A stretch of DNA of 49,231 nucleotides from Yinghuangia elevatio (GCF_040649515.1 NZ_JBEZFP010000061.1:1-49231), one strand, 5' to 3'. Positions 16,101-24,322 are shown, numbered from the stretch's first letter. Notes: a model not told the origin generated them from the letters alone. Numbers and translations are program-made.

Positions 16101-16752
16101 ATGCCGGACGGAATCCTCTGGCTCCCCGACGAGTTCAAGATCCTCTACTGCGTCGTCTTCGTTCGGAGCGTGACCGAGGAGGAGTTGGCGCGGCGCCTCG
16201 GCGCAGACCCTGCTTCCGCGGTGCCGATGACCTGGGCGGACGTGGATGACCGGGCCGTCGGCTCGTATCACGGTATGCCCGAGGAGGTCATCCAGCTCGG
16301 CAGGGCGGGCGACTGGGCGTTCGCGTTCGAGCACCGCTCCACCGTCGGCTACACGTTGCTCGCACCAGTCTCGAACGGGGACGGAGGCGGTGCTCGTCGC
16401 CGACTTCCACCTCACGCGCGCCTTCGCGTACGCGCAGCACGGCGAAGTCGTCACGCGCTTCGAGCCGGGCATGGAGCGCTTTGCCGCGGGAACCGACCCG
16501 CGCCGGTGGTGGCCCGAGATGATCGAGGCCGGACTGCTCCTGCCGGACGGTCGGTCCCCCACCGAGGCGAACATCTCCGCCGACTACGACCGGGACTGCC
16601 TGCGTTTCGCCGAAACCACCTTCACGCTGGACCTGCCCCGCGAGGCGATCGTCCACGGCCCCCTGCCATCCGTCCTCGTCCCCAACTCCGAGTACATTCC
16701 GACACCGTCAAGACCCATGCGTCGCCGACCTATGCGCCGCGACCCGCGGTAG
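16101..16752 (+). pseudogene. DUF6461-like protein with one frameshift
   Basis: ATG 16101 follows a GGAGGGACTGGC ribosome site and opens MPDGILWLPDEFKILYC, SVTEEELARRLGADP and DWAFAFEHRSTVGY. At the GGGG run 16377-16380 the frame has to shift by one base to continue with GTEAVLVADFHLTRAFAYA, QHGEVVTRFEPGMERFAAGT and on to the stop at 16752. The order (a -W- start, the W-FA-E pattern, G-T-x-A-V, then F-YA--G-V-T-FEP) is that of DUF6461 proteins, whose role is unknown. One extra G is enough to break it, so this is either a recent pseudogene or a homopolymer sequencing error. Confidence 0.65.
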
Positions 16753-17146
16753 AGCGCGCCACCGCGTCGGGGTGCGCCTCCCGACACCACTCAGAGCCGC
16801 TGGTTCCCGTGGCCTCGCGCGCCAACCGTCTACTCGCAGGCGCTCTGTCAGCGGGGCGGGTCCCGGCGATCTCCGCTTCAGGGCATACGGCCGCTTGCGC
16901 GGCGAGCGCGTCGCGTTCCGCGACGTCGCCCGCCAGGCCCCACCGCAGCTTCATCGCAATCCAGTTCACCGCATACTCGCACCGGTACAGCTCATGCGAA
17001 GGCACCCACTGCGCCGGATCCTTGTCCGCCTTCGACCGGTTCGACGTCGGTGACACCGCGATCAACGGCCGCTCGTCGTCCAGGTCGTTCGCGTATGCAT
17101 GACGCTCCGACCCTGACCATTCCGCCGCTCCGGCTGGCGGGGGGCG
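16730..17146 (-). pseudogene. C-terminal remnant of a DUF1524/GmrSD-type HNH endonuclease
   Basis: Between a stop at 17147-17149 and the stop at 16730 the complement reads PPAGAAEWSGSERHAYANDL, then DDERPLIAVSPTSNRSKADK, then DPAQWVPSHELYRCEY and AVNWIAMKLRWGL. This is the second half of secreted-type DUF1524 nucleases (YANDL...LIAV...SN-SK-DKDP--W-PP...YRC-Y...W---K--W-L). The catalytic D-H-x-P part upstream is missing, so the protein is inactive if made. Its 3' end overlaps the end of the DUF6461-like gene by about 20 bp. A second, shorter relic of the same family lies at 19796-19890. Confidence 0.7.
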
Positions 17147-17241
17147 CTAGTCCAAGCGTGCGATATTCCCCACGTCGGCATGCGACAGTGCCTGGCGTTC
17201 ATGCCTGCGTCGTGTGCCGAGTGGGCCCGTGGACGGCCGCG

Positions 17242-17634
17242 TCATGCCGGCACGCGGCGGGAGCGGGTCAGGGCCAGGGTGCCGAGTGCCACGGCGATCA
17301 ATCCCACGATCAGGGCGACGATGCCTCCGCCCAGGCCGTTCCCCGTCCCGAGGCCGCCTTCGGCGGTGACGACGACCAGGAGCCCGAGGGCCGCGCTGAT
17401 GATGCCGGCGGCCACGGCGGCGACGGCGCCGCTGCGGCCGGTGCCCGGACCGGAGCGGGTACGGACGCGGCCGGTGGCGCGGGCCAGGGCCAGGCCGCCG
17501 ACCATCGCGCCGGCCAGCCCGAGGAACGCGGCCACGGTGGCGCCGATCCGCCCTGAGCCGAAGTCGCCGACGGCGAGGGGCTGTGCGGAGGCGTGCACGA
17601 CGGCCGGTGAAGCGAGCACGGACAGGGCGGACAT
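17242..17634 (-). CDS. DUF6223-family membrane protein
   Basis: A 130-residue protein. An N-terminal signal-like region (MSALSVLASPAVVHASA) is followed by three membrane helices: ATVAAFLGLAGAMVGGLALA, GAVAAVAAGIISAALGLLVV and GGIVALIVGLIAVALGTLAL. The sequence GLGTGNGLGGGIVAL and the overall plan match DUF6223, a family of small actinobacterial membrane proteins of unknown function. ATG 17634 follows AAGGAGC by 6 nt. It diverges from the leaderless histidine kinase at 17852 across 217 bp, so the two-component system may regulate it. Confidence 0.82.
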   Translation of the reverse strand: MSALSVLASPAVVHASAQPLAVGDFGSGRIGATVAAFLGLAGAMVGGLALARATGRVRTRSGPGTGRSGAVAAVAAGIISAALGLLVVVTAEGGLGTGNGLGGGIVALIVGLIAVALGTLALTRSRRVPA

Positions 17635-17838
17635 GGGCTGCTCCTTCTGCTGGGAATGGATGTCGTCCGAGGATGTCCGCCGGGTCCGTGCGCGGTCGTC
17701 CACCGACTGCAGACTCTTTGCGCTGCCGCCGATGACTCATCCGGCTACTGCGGACGCGGCAGGAGCCGTGCCGGTACCGCGCCTGCGGTAGCCGGGTGCT
17801 CGTCCGTGAGCGGGACCCGGCCGAACGGGGTGCCCGGC

Positions 17839-17844
17839 TAGGGT
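17839..17844 (+). promoter_or_regulatory. -10 box of a leaderless promoter for the histidine kinase
   Basis: TAGGGT at 17839-17844 ends 7 nt before ATG 17852, and no ribosome site lies between. The same arrangement occurs at seven other starts in this window. Confidence 0.55.
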
Positions 17845-17851
17845 GCGCCCT

Positions 17852-18976
17852 ATGACGTCAGGACGGTTCGCGGTCGGCACTGCTGCCCGGGATTGGGCGG
17901 TCGCCGTCGGGGTGGCCGCGGCGCAGTTGGTCACCGGGCTGTCCGCGGAGCGCTCCGCCGGCGTTGTCGACCTGCTCGGGTACGTGCTGCTGGTGGCGGG
18001 CGGCCTGGCGCTGGCCGCAGGCCGCAGGGCGCCGGTGGCTGTACTCGTCGGCACCGGGCTGTGCGCTCTGGGTTACCAGGCGGCCGGTTTCGATGTGCCG
18101 GTCGTGGCTTTCTTGTTCGCGGTGTACGCGGCGATGCGGGCGGGGCACCGCAAGGCCACGGTGGCGGCGTCCGTGGTCCTGTTGGCCGCGCTGCCGCTGG
18201 CCGCGCTGGTGTCGTTGCGCGACGGGGGCGAGGCCTACGCGCAGGCCCGCGGCGCACTCGAGATCGCGTGGCTGATCGCCGCGGGCGCGGCCGGTGAGGC
18301 GCTCCGGCAGGCCGAACGGCGCGCGGACGAGGCCGAGCGCACCCGGGAGGAAGCCGCGCGGCGCCGCGCGGACGAGGAACGGCTGCACATCGCCCGCGAA
18401 TTGCACGATTCGCTCACCCATCAGATCTCGGTGATCAAGGTGCAGGCCGAGGTGGCCGTCCACCTGGCGCGGCGCCGCGGCGAGGAGGCCCCCGAGGCGT
18501 TGCTGGCGATCCGCGAGGCCGGCCGGGAGGCGAGCCGGGACCTGCGAGCGACCTTGGAGGCGCTGCGCGACGACGGGAAGGCCCCGCCGCCGGGGATCGA
18601 CCACGTCCCGGAGTTGGTGGAGCGGGCCCGTACGTCCGGCCTGGCGGCGACGTTGACGATCGACGGGCCGCGGCGGGGCGTGCCGGCGCCGGTGGACCGG
18701 ACCGCGTACCGGATCGTCCAAGAGTCGCTGACCAACGTCGTCCGGCACGCCGCCGCCGCATCCGCGTCCGTACGGATCCACTACCGGCCCGACGCGCTGA
18801 CGATCCGCGTGGACGACGACGGCACCGCCACACCGGCCGGTACCGCGGGCGCCGGCGTCGGGTTGACCGGCATGCGCGAGAGGGTCGCCGCGCTCGGCGG
18901 CTGCCTGGTCGCCGAACCGCGCGCCGGGGGCGGGTTCACCGTCCAGGCGGAACTTCCGGTGGAGCGCGCCTCGTGA
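17852..18976 (+). CDS. Two-component sensor histidine kinase, NarL type
   Basis: A 374-residue kinase. About five membrane helices (residues 12-150) have little external sequence, suggesting intramembrane or cytoplasmic sensing. A charged coiled coil follows (residues 150-180), then the HisKA_3 motif RELHDSLTHQISVIKVQAEV with phospho-acceptor H185. The HATPase domain has QESLTNVVRHA (N box), DDDGT and GLTGMRERVAALGG (G boxes). It overlaps the response regulator start by 4 bp (GTGA), so the two are translationally coupled. Neighbours do not reveal the signal. The divergent DUF6223 gene is a candidate target. Confidence 0.93.
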   Translation: MTSGRFAVGTAARDWAVAVGVAAAQLVTGLSAERSAGVVDLLGYVLLVAGGLALAAGRRAPVAVLVGTGLCALGYQAAGFDVPVVAFLFAVYAAMRAGHRKATVAASVVLLAALPLAALVSLRDGGEAYAQARGALEIAWLIAAGAAGEALRQAERRADEAERTREEAARRRADEERLHIARELHDSLTHQISVIKVQAEVAVHLARRRGEEAPEALLAIREAGREASRDLRATLEALRDDGKAPPPGIDHVPELVERARTSGLAATLTIDGPRRGVPAPVDRTAYRIVQESLTNVVRHAAAASASVRIHYRPDALTIRVDDDGTATPAGTAGAGVGLTGMRERVAALGGCLVAEPRAGGGFTVQAELPVERAS

Positions 18977-19635
18977 TCCGCGTCCTGCTGGTCGACGACC
19001 AGCCGCTGCTGCGCAGCGGGTTCCGCGCACTCCTCGACGCCGAAGGCGACATCGAGGTGGTCGGCGAGGCTGCTGACGGCGAGCAGGGTGTGGCCCTGGC
19101 CCGCGAACTCCTGCCCGACATCGCACTCGTCGACATCCAGATGCCGGTCCTCGACGGCATCGAGGCGACCCGGCGCATCGCCGCCGACCCTGCATTGGCC
19201 GACGTCCACGTGGTCATCCTCACCAACTACGGCCTCGACGAGTACATCCTGGACGCGCTGCGCGCCGGCGCCGCCGGGTTCCTCGTCAAGGACATCGTGC
19301 CCGAAGACTTCCTGCCCGCCGTCCGCGTCGCCGCGCGCGGCGACGCACTCCTTGCCCCCTCGATCACCCGCAAGCTGATCGACCGCTACATCGCCCAACC
19401 GCTCCCCGCCGGAACGGTCACCGGGCTGGACGAGCTGACCAACCGCGAATGCGAAGCCGTCGCGCTGGCCGCGCGCGGCCTGTCCAACGACGAGATCGCG
19501 GAGCGCATGGTGATCAGCCCGACGACCGCGAAGACCCACCTCAACCGCGCCATGGCCAAACTCCACGCCCGCGACCGCGCCCAACTCGTGGTCCTCGCCT
19601 ACGAATCAGGACTGGTCACCGCAGGCCAACCCTGA
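18973..19635 (+). CDS. LuxR/NarL-family response regulator
   Basis: A 220-residue regulator. The receiver domain (residues 1-120) has acidic D8/D9, phospho-acceptor D54 in LVDIQMPVLDG and the conserved K in LVKDIV. The DNA-binding domain (about 155-215) reads LTNRECEAVALAARGLSNDE, then IAERMVISPTTAKTHLNR, the helix-turn-helix of GerE/LuxR type. The GTG start overlaps the kinase stop (GTGA). It should be phosphorylated by that kinase and act on nearby promoters, possibly its own and that of the divergent DUF6223 gene. No obvious inverted-repeat operator was located. Confidence 0.94.
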   Translation: MIRVLLVDDQPLLRSGFRALLDAEGDIEVVGEAADGEQGVALARELLPDIALVDIQMPVLDGIEATRRIAADPALADVHVVILTNYGLDEYILDALRAGAAGFLVKDIVPEDFLPAVRVAARGDALLAPSITRKLIDRYIAQPLPAGTVTGLDELTNRECEAVALAARGLSNDEIAERMVISPTTAKTHLNRAMAKLHARDRAQLVVLAYESGLVTAGQP

Positions 19636-19795
19636 GACCCACCGCCCAGATGCCGCCGACCACGCGAACGGCAGGACGTGGGTCCCGGTGACCTCCACAT
19701 CCGGGCACACTCCAGCCTGCCCGGCCAGGGCGACGCGTTCGGCCCCGTCAACCGATCTTCGAGCGGTCCGACGCCGCCGACACCGCTCATCAACA

Positions 19796-19890
19796 AACGC
19801 CCGTCGTCCAGGTCATCCAAGTCGTCCAGGTCATTCGCGTACGCCAGACGCTCCGCAGCCGCCCACGCGGACGCCCCGACTGGCGGGCAG
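19796..19890 (-). pseudogene. Second, short DUF1524 nuclease relic with an expanded LDD repeat
   Basis: The complement reads PPVGASAWAAAERLAYANDL followed by DDLDDLDDGRLL. It matches the GA--W---ER-AYANDLDD segment of the relic at 16730-17146, and the DNA of the two is similar over about 45 bp. Here GACCTGGACGAC-like 12-mers are repeated three times, which probably arose by slippage. Upstream and downstream the frame no longer matches the family. Positions 19636-20093 contain nothing else I can identify. Confidence 0.45.
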
Positions 19891-20093
19891 CGACGTTCGA
19901 AGCCTGTCGTGCTGGCGTGCTGCGCCACGTCATGTCCGTCGGCGGAGCCCGCCAACGCGCCACCACGCCCCCGGGCACACGGTCAGGGCGGCCCGGCGCA
20001 GTCGGGGCGTACAGTCCCCCCGGATGCCCCGGAGCGAGCACACGTCGGGGGGCGCCGGACGATGCGCCGCGTCTGCGGCGCCGGCCCTCACCG

Positions 20094-20351
20094 GTGGTCG
20101 ACGAGACCGAAAACAACGTGCTGATCGCGAAGTTCGCCGCCCGCACTTGGGATCCTGGCCGGCGTTTCGACACCGCCCGCATCCCCACAGCGTGGATTAT
20201 CGAGAGCTACAGCCCCGACCGGTCGACGCAACTCGACGACCAGGTCGAGTCGTACGCCGCCGACGGAACCGACGTGGAACTCCCCGACAGACCGAGGAAG
20301 TCGCCACCTATTCGCCGACGGTTTCGCGCAACCGGGCCTGTCGAACGCACT
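20094..20351 (+). pseudogene. Possible degraded coding sequence
   Basis: GTG 20094 opens MVDETENNVLIAKFAARTWD, GRRFDTARIPTAWIIESYS and QLDDQVESYAADGTDVEL, which looks like real protein for about 65 codons. After this the frame turns Arg/Pro-rich. A neighbouring frame reads QTEEVAT and another FADGFAQPGLSNALL, as if two small indels have broken the gene, and the end collides with the convergent lipoprotein gene. No family recognised. It could also be a short intact ORF of about 100 codons. Confidence 0.38.
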
Positions 20352-20352
20352 C

Positions 20353-20721
20353 CTACCGCAGCCCGATCTGCTGCTTGTCCTCCAGAACACCCTTGGTGAA
20401 GAAGAACTGGGCCTGGGTGCCGTACTGCCCGAGGCACACCCATCCCGCGTACTCCCCGTCGATGTTGCCCGACGACACCACCGAACAGTTCTCCCGGCCC
20501 ATAATCGCCAACATCTCCTCCGGGGTCATCCCTCGGGTGACCTTGTTGAAGTTCGCCAGCGTCGCCCCCTGCTTCCCGGGCAGCGGCACCGGCAGATCCG
20601 TCGGCATGTCCACCCCAGGCACCTGCGGCGCCTCCCCGTCATCCGAATCCGAGCAGCCCCCCGCGAGCACCACAACAGCAGCAATCACCAGAGAACCGGC
20701 GGCACCGCGCAGACGTCCCAT
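20353..20721 (-). CDS. Lipoprotein with a SmpA/BamE-like fold
   Basis: A 122-residue secreted lipoprotein. The signal peptide MGRLRGAAGSLVIAAVVVLA ends in a lipobox LAGGC (Cys about residue 23), followed by an acidic Ser/Asp linker. The mature part FNKVTRGMTPEEMLAIMG has the I-x-x-GMT-x-x-[EQ]-V-x-x-[IL]-[LM]G pattern of BamE/SmpA and BLIP-like domains, with two cysteines (C-SVVS and WVC) that may form a disulfide. ATG 20721 follows GGGGAG. In Gram-positive bacteria such domains occur in cell-surface proteins of unknown partner, since there is no Bam complex. Confidence 0.78.
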   Translation of the reverse strand: MGRLRGAAGSLVIAAVVVLAGGCSDSDDGEAPQVPGVDMPTDLPVPLPGKQGATLANFNKVTRGMTPEEMLAIMGRENCSVVSSGNIDGEYAGWVCLGQYGTQAQFFFTKGVLEDKQQIGLR

Positions 20722-20983
20722 CCTCAACTCCCCGTGTAGACCGATGCGCACCGTACAGGCGCACGTACAAATCCCGCGCCCCGATGAGCATCAACCCCCC
20801 AACGCCCCCGCACCAGCGGCGAACCCCTCAACCTCCGGCGTCCGCAACCACCGGGTGCCCTACTTCCGATCCCGTCGGGGTGATGTGTGGGTCGCTGCCG
20901 CCGAGTGCCCGGGACACCGAGCGCCCTGACACGTCGTCGCCTGCCGCCAAGACGCTCGAACGCGTGGTTTCCAGTGACATGAA

Positions 20984-21201
20984 GTGGTCAGCGCGGCGGG
21001 TGCGTTCGAGGTCTACGCCGACAAGGCGGCAAGTACCGGTTCCGGCTCAAGGCCGGGCACGGCCGAATCAGCGCGACTGGCGAGGCGTACAAGTCCGAGG
21101 CGGCGTGCATGAACGGGATCAGGTCGCTCCCGCCGGGCGCGCCCGGCGCGAAGGTCAAGGAGCCCACGAGCGGCTGCGCTGCCGGTATTCGGTTGGTGTG
21201 A
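20984..21201 (+). pseudogene. DUF1508/YegP-domain protein with a frameshift
   Basis: GTG 20984 gives VSAAGAFEVYADKA, then the frame must shift by one base near 21024-21030 to read KYRFRLKAGHGRISATGEAY, then KSEAACMNGIRSL and APGAKVKE, ending at 21201. This is a whole DUF1508 repeat (F-VY-D--GKYRFRLKA-NG--I--SE-Y-S---A--GI-SV). A lost G in AAGGCGGC explains the break. The 3' end overlaps the end of the convergent AraC gene by 47 bp. DUF1508 proteins are small and of unknown function. Confidence 0.68.
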
Positions 21202-22021
21202 GGCCGGACAAGCTGCGGAAGCGGCGGGCGAAGTACGTCGGATCGTCCCATCCGACGGCGGCGCCGACCCGGGCGGTCGGCAGCGCCGAGTGGGCCAGCA
21301 GGGTGGCGGCGTGCTCGACCCGGAGCCGGGCCAGGTAGCCCAGCGGGGTCAGCCCGACCGCGCGCCTGAACAACCGGCCCAGGTACGCCGGATCGAGGTT
21401 GACCGCCCGGGCCAGGTCGTCCAGCCGCCACGGTCGGTCGGGTGCTGCCTCCAGCCGGGCGACGGTGGCTGCGACGGCGGGGTGGAGGGCAGGCTCGGGT
21501 GTCGGCCCGTCGCGGTCGCGGGCGTCGGCCAGCACGCCGAGGACGGTGGCCAGGCGGCCCAGCACCCGGCCGCGGCGGCTCTGCTCGGCCCCGAGGTCCC
21601 GGGCGAGCAGGCCGATCTGCGCGACGGCCTCCTCGGCGGCGGCCGGATCGACGGATGTCACCGCCACGCCGTGCGTGCCGGAGGCGACCGGATCGGTCCA
21701 CAACATCCGGCGCAGCATCGGGATGTCGTACAGCGCCGCAAGGTCGGGCCCCGGCGCCCGGGTGGACAGGCAGCAGTTGGCGACTACGAGTTCGGCGCAG
21801 CCGCGGAACCCGTGCCAGGCGCCGGGTCGCAGGACGATGACGTGTCCGCGCCGCAGGGGGTGCTCGCCTCGGCTGGTCATATGTCGGCCGTCGCCTGTGG
21901 CGACGACCGCGATCTCGAGGAAGTCGTGCGCGTGCGCCTCGATATCGGCGTCCACGCGGTGGACCCCCGCCAGGACCGGTCGCCCGGCGAACAGGGCGTG
22001 CTCGTGCAGCGTGGCAGGCAT
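21155..22021 (-). CDS. AraC-family transcriptional regulator
   Basis: A 288-residue regulator. The N-terminal cupin domain carries EAHAHDFLEIAVVATGDGRH and RRGHVIVLRPGAWHGF, the small-molecule sensing part. The C-terminal tandem helix-turn-helix reads WRLDDLARAVNLDPAYLGRL, then FRRAVGLTPLGYLARLRVEH, then GAAVGWDDPTYFARRFRSL and GLTPTEYR. TACGAT (complement of 22028-22033) ends 6 nt before ATG 22021, so the message is probably leaderless. It is divergent from the dioxygenase at 22122 with only 100 bp between them, and very likely controls that gene. Confidence 0.92.
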   Translation of the reverse strand: MPATLHEHALFAGRPVLAGVHRVDADIEAHAHDFLEIAVVATGDGRHMTSRGEHPLRRGHVIVLRPGAWHGFRGCAELVVANCCLSTRAPGPDLAALYDIPMLRRMLWTDPVASGTHGVAVTSVDPAAAEEAVAQIGLLARDLGAEQSRRGRVLGRLATVLGVLADARDRDGPTPEPALHPAVAATVARLEAAPDRPWRLDDLARAVNLDPAYLGRLFRRAVGLTPLGYLARLRVEHAATLLAHSALPTARVGAAVGWDDPTYFARRFRSLSGLTPTEYRQRSRSWAP

Positions 22022-22121
22022 GTCGGAATCGTACGACTGAGTGTCGGGATCGGCCTGGCCCGTCCCGGCCGCCTTGGACGAGGCTTGCTGTGGCGCGACA
22101 GCGGAAAACCTGGAGGCGGGA

Positions 22122-23033
22122 ATGGCCAGAACCACAAGTAGGCGTGCCGGCAGCGACATCGGTGCCGACGGGCGGATCTCGGAGGAACTCGTGGCGGCGT
22201 ATCGCGTAGACGGTTTCGTCCGGGTACGCGGCGTGCTCGCGCCGGGGCAGGTCGAGCGCTTCCGTGCCGGCGCCGAGGCGTTTTTGGCGGCGCACCGCAC
22301 CGAGAGCCTGGAGAAGCAGGGTGTGTTCCGGCAACTGGTCAACGTCTGGCAACGCGACGAGGTGCTGCGGGAGTTGACGTTCGACGCGCGACTGGGCCGG
22401 ATCGCCGAGCAGCTCGCCGGGTTCCCGCTGCGGCTCTGGCACGACCAGATGCTGGTCAAGGAGCCGCACAACAACGCCGCCACGGAGTTCCACCAGGACC
22501 GTCCGTACTGGCCGCACGAGGGCGACCGGCTCGCGCTGTCGGTGTGGACGGCGCTGGTCGACGTCCCGCCGGAGCGCGGCTGCATGACCTTCCTGCCCGG
22601 CACCCAGAACCGCGCCGGGCTGCGCGCCCAGGACCTGCACCGCGAGGAGGACCTGTTCGAGCTGGACCCGTCGTTGCGCTGGCTCCCCCGGGTCACCGTG
22701 CCGCTGCAGGCCGGCGACTGCACCTTCCACAGCGGCCGCACCGCGCACATGGCCCTGCCCAACCGCACCGACCGGGCGCGGCTCGCGCACGTCACGATCT
22801 ACATGGACGAGGCGACCCGCTTCAACGGCGGCCACCATGTAGTGACCGACCCCCTCGGCCTCGCCCCCGGCGACCGTCTGGACGGCGCCACCTTCCCCCG
22901 CCCATGGGCTCGGACATCAAGCCACCCGGACGGGAACACCCCCTCAGACACTGAACCCACTGCCAACACAAGGCCTACACCGGCGATGCCCCCGCCTGAC
23001 TCGCCGTCCAACACCACGAAGGACATCGCGTGA
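22122..23033 (+). CDS. Phytanoyl-CoA dioxygenase family protein
   Basis: A 303-residue Fe(II)/2-oxoglutarate oxygenase of the PhyH family. The iron triad is visible: HQD at residues 124-126 in ATEFHQDRPYW, and a distal histidine in HSGRTAHMALPN, with a following arginine to hold 2-oxoglutarate. LALSVWTALVDVPPERGCM and FLPGT are also typical. ATG 22122 follows GGAGG. The last 40 residues are a Thr/Pro/Ser-rich tail that goes past the usual family end and may reflect an altered 3' end. Family members hydroxylate small molecules or lipids; the divergent AraC regulator suggests substrate-dependent expression. Confidence 0.9.
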   Translation: MARTTSRRAGSDIGADGRISEELVAAYRVDGFVRVRGVLAPGQVERFRAGAEAFLAAHRTESLEKQGVFRQLVNVWQRDEVLRELTFDARLGRIAEQLAGFPLRLWHDQMLVKEPHNNAATEFHQDRPYWPHEGDRLALSVWTALVDVPPERGCMTFLPGTQNRAGLRAQDLHREEDLFELDPSLRWLPRVTVPLQAGDCTFHSGRTAHMALPNRTDRARLAHVTIYMDEATRFNGGHHVVTDPLGLAPGDRLDGATFPRPWARTSSHPDGNTPSDTEPTANTRPTPAMPPPDSPSNTTKDIA

Positions 23034-23309
23034 TCCAGGCCACGCCGAGCCCCCGCGTTCGACGATGGCCCGTCCGCTCTGAACTGGGGGTGAGGCCATG
23101 GCACCCCCATGGCCCAGAGAGCCTCATGAAGGGACTGCAAAACCGTCTATGAGCCAGACGAGTTGGAGGCGTAGCGTCCGCCGAACAGCTACTCGCTTCC
23201 AGGGCGGCTGCCTGCTTCTGCGGTGCCTGGATGGCGAGTTGGGGTGGCGGGGTGGTCAGTTGCCGCCATGAAGCCCGGGAGCGAGCCTCGGCCGCGAAAA
23301 GCTGACGTT

Positions 23310-23334
23310 GCGCCGCGGGACTCGCCCGCGGCGC
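23310..23334. terminator. Hairpin between convergent genes
   Basis: GCGCCGCGGG (23310-23319) and its exact complement (23325-23334) enclose a 5-nt loop. The hairpin lies between the convergent dioxygenase and metallo-hydrolase and could terminate both. The rest of 23034-23390 shows no gene. Confidence 0.6.
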
Positions 23335-23390
23335 AGTCGGAGGAGTCCGTGGCGGAGTACGCGAACGCGGCCCGGCGCGGACGGGCTCGA

Positions 23391-24209
23391 TCAGCCGATC
23401 GGTGGTGCGAGGTATTCCAGTGCATAGCCCTCGCGTGAGGGGGTTACGCGGGCGATGCCGGGTGAGTCGAGGTGGGCACCGGCTACAAAGTGGTGTGGTT
23501 GGGTGAGTTGTTCGAGGAGGTCCACTCGTGCGGCGCGGGCCTGGGCCTGGTCGCCGTCGAACTCCCAGGATACCTTGGGCCGTTCGAATTGGAGGCTGGG
23601 AACGTGGACGGTGTCGCCCCAGGCAAATAGGTGGCCGGCGCTGCTGGTGATCTCGTAGACGGTGTGGCCGGGTGTGTGGCCCGGTGTCGGGATCGCGGTG
23701 GCCCAGTCGTTGATCGCGGCCTTCTCCGTCACGGGTACGACCCGGTCACGGATCGGTTCGAGACGTCCGGTGAACACCGAGGTGTCGCCCGCGCCGATCC
23801 ATACGCGCTCGAGTCTGCCGAACGCCTCGGAGCCATCCAGCGCGATCAGGCCGCTCACGTGGTCTTCGTGGTTGTGGGTTATAGCCACGTCGGTGATGTG
23901 CTGGCGGTCGATTCCGGCTTCGTCGAGCGCGTCGTAGATCAGTCCCATGGTTGGGTCGTGCCAGTTGTTGGACGCGCCGGTGTCGATGAGGAGCGATCGC
24001 GTGCCGTCGGTGACGAAGAACGCGTTGACGGATAGCCGCAGGTTGTCGCCGACCAGCGGGACAGTCGCCGGCAGCTCGGCAAGCGCGCAGCCGTCCTCGT
24101 CTCGGAGTCGGGTCGGTGGCATGTCGATGTATCCGTCGCGCAACGCGGTTACCCGCAGGTTGCCGAATTCGAAGGTGGCGTGGTGTCGGCCACGTGTGAT
24201 CAGGCGCAT
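23391..24209 (-). CDS. MBL-fold metallo-hydrolase
   Basis: A 272-residue enzyme with the canonical zinc motif HNHEDH (residues 112-117) in VAITHNHEDHVSGLIAL, then GHTPGHTVYEI (third histidine ligand) and AWGDTVHV (bridging aspartate). The N-terminal FEFGNLRVTALRDGYIDMPP resembles members annotated as lactonase- or arylsulfatase-type hydrolases. ATG 24209 follows GGAGAG. It is divergent from the XRE-cupin regulator at 24323, and the 113 bp between them contains two similar palindromes, so that regulator probably represses it. The substrate is unknown. Confidence 0.88.
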   Translation of the reverse strand: MRLITRGRHHATFEFGNLRVTALRDGYIDMPPTRLRDEDGCALAELPATVPLVGDNLRLSVNAFFVTDGTRSLLIDTGASNNWHDPTMGLIYDALDEAGIDRQHITDVAITHNHEDHVSGLIALDGSEAFGRLERVWIGAGDTSVFTGRLEPIRDRVVPVTEKAAINDWATAIPTPGHTPGHTVYEITSSAGHLFAWGDTVHVPSLQFERPKVSWEFDGDQAQARAARVDLLEQLTQPHHFVAGAHLDSPGIARVTPSREGYALEYLAPPIG

Positions 24210-24242
24210 GGAACTCTCCGTCGTGTCGGGCGTACTGCATGC

Positions 24243-24276
24243 GTCTTCTATAGAAGACTCAATCTCTTATAGGAGA
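24243..24276. promoter_or_regulatory. Tandem operator palindromes between metallo-hydrolase and XRE regulator
   Basis: GTCTTCTATAGAAGAC (24243-24258) is a perfect 16-bp palindrome. TCTCTTATAGGAGA (24263-24276) is an imperfect version of the same site with its centre 19 bp away, about two helical turns. Their consensus is TCTYYTATAGRAGA. The site lies in a short AT-rich gap between the divergent genes, as expected for binding by the XRE-family protein encoded next to it. Confidence 0.7.
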
Positions 24277-24322
24277 AACTCTACACTGTGCGCAGCGACG
24301 CATACATCGATCGAGGAGCACG

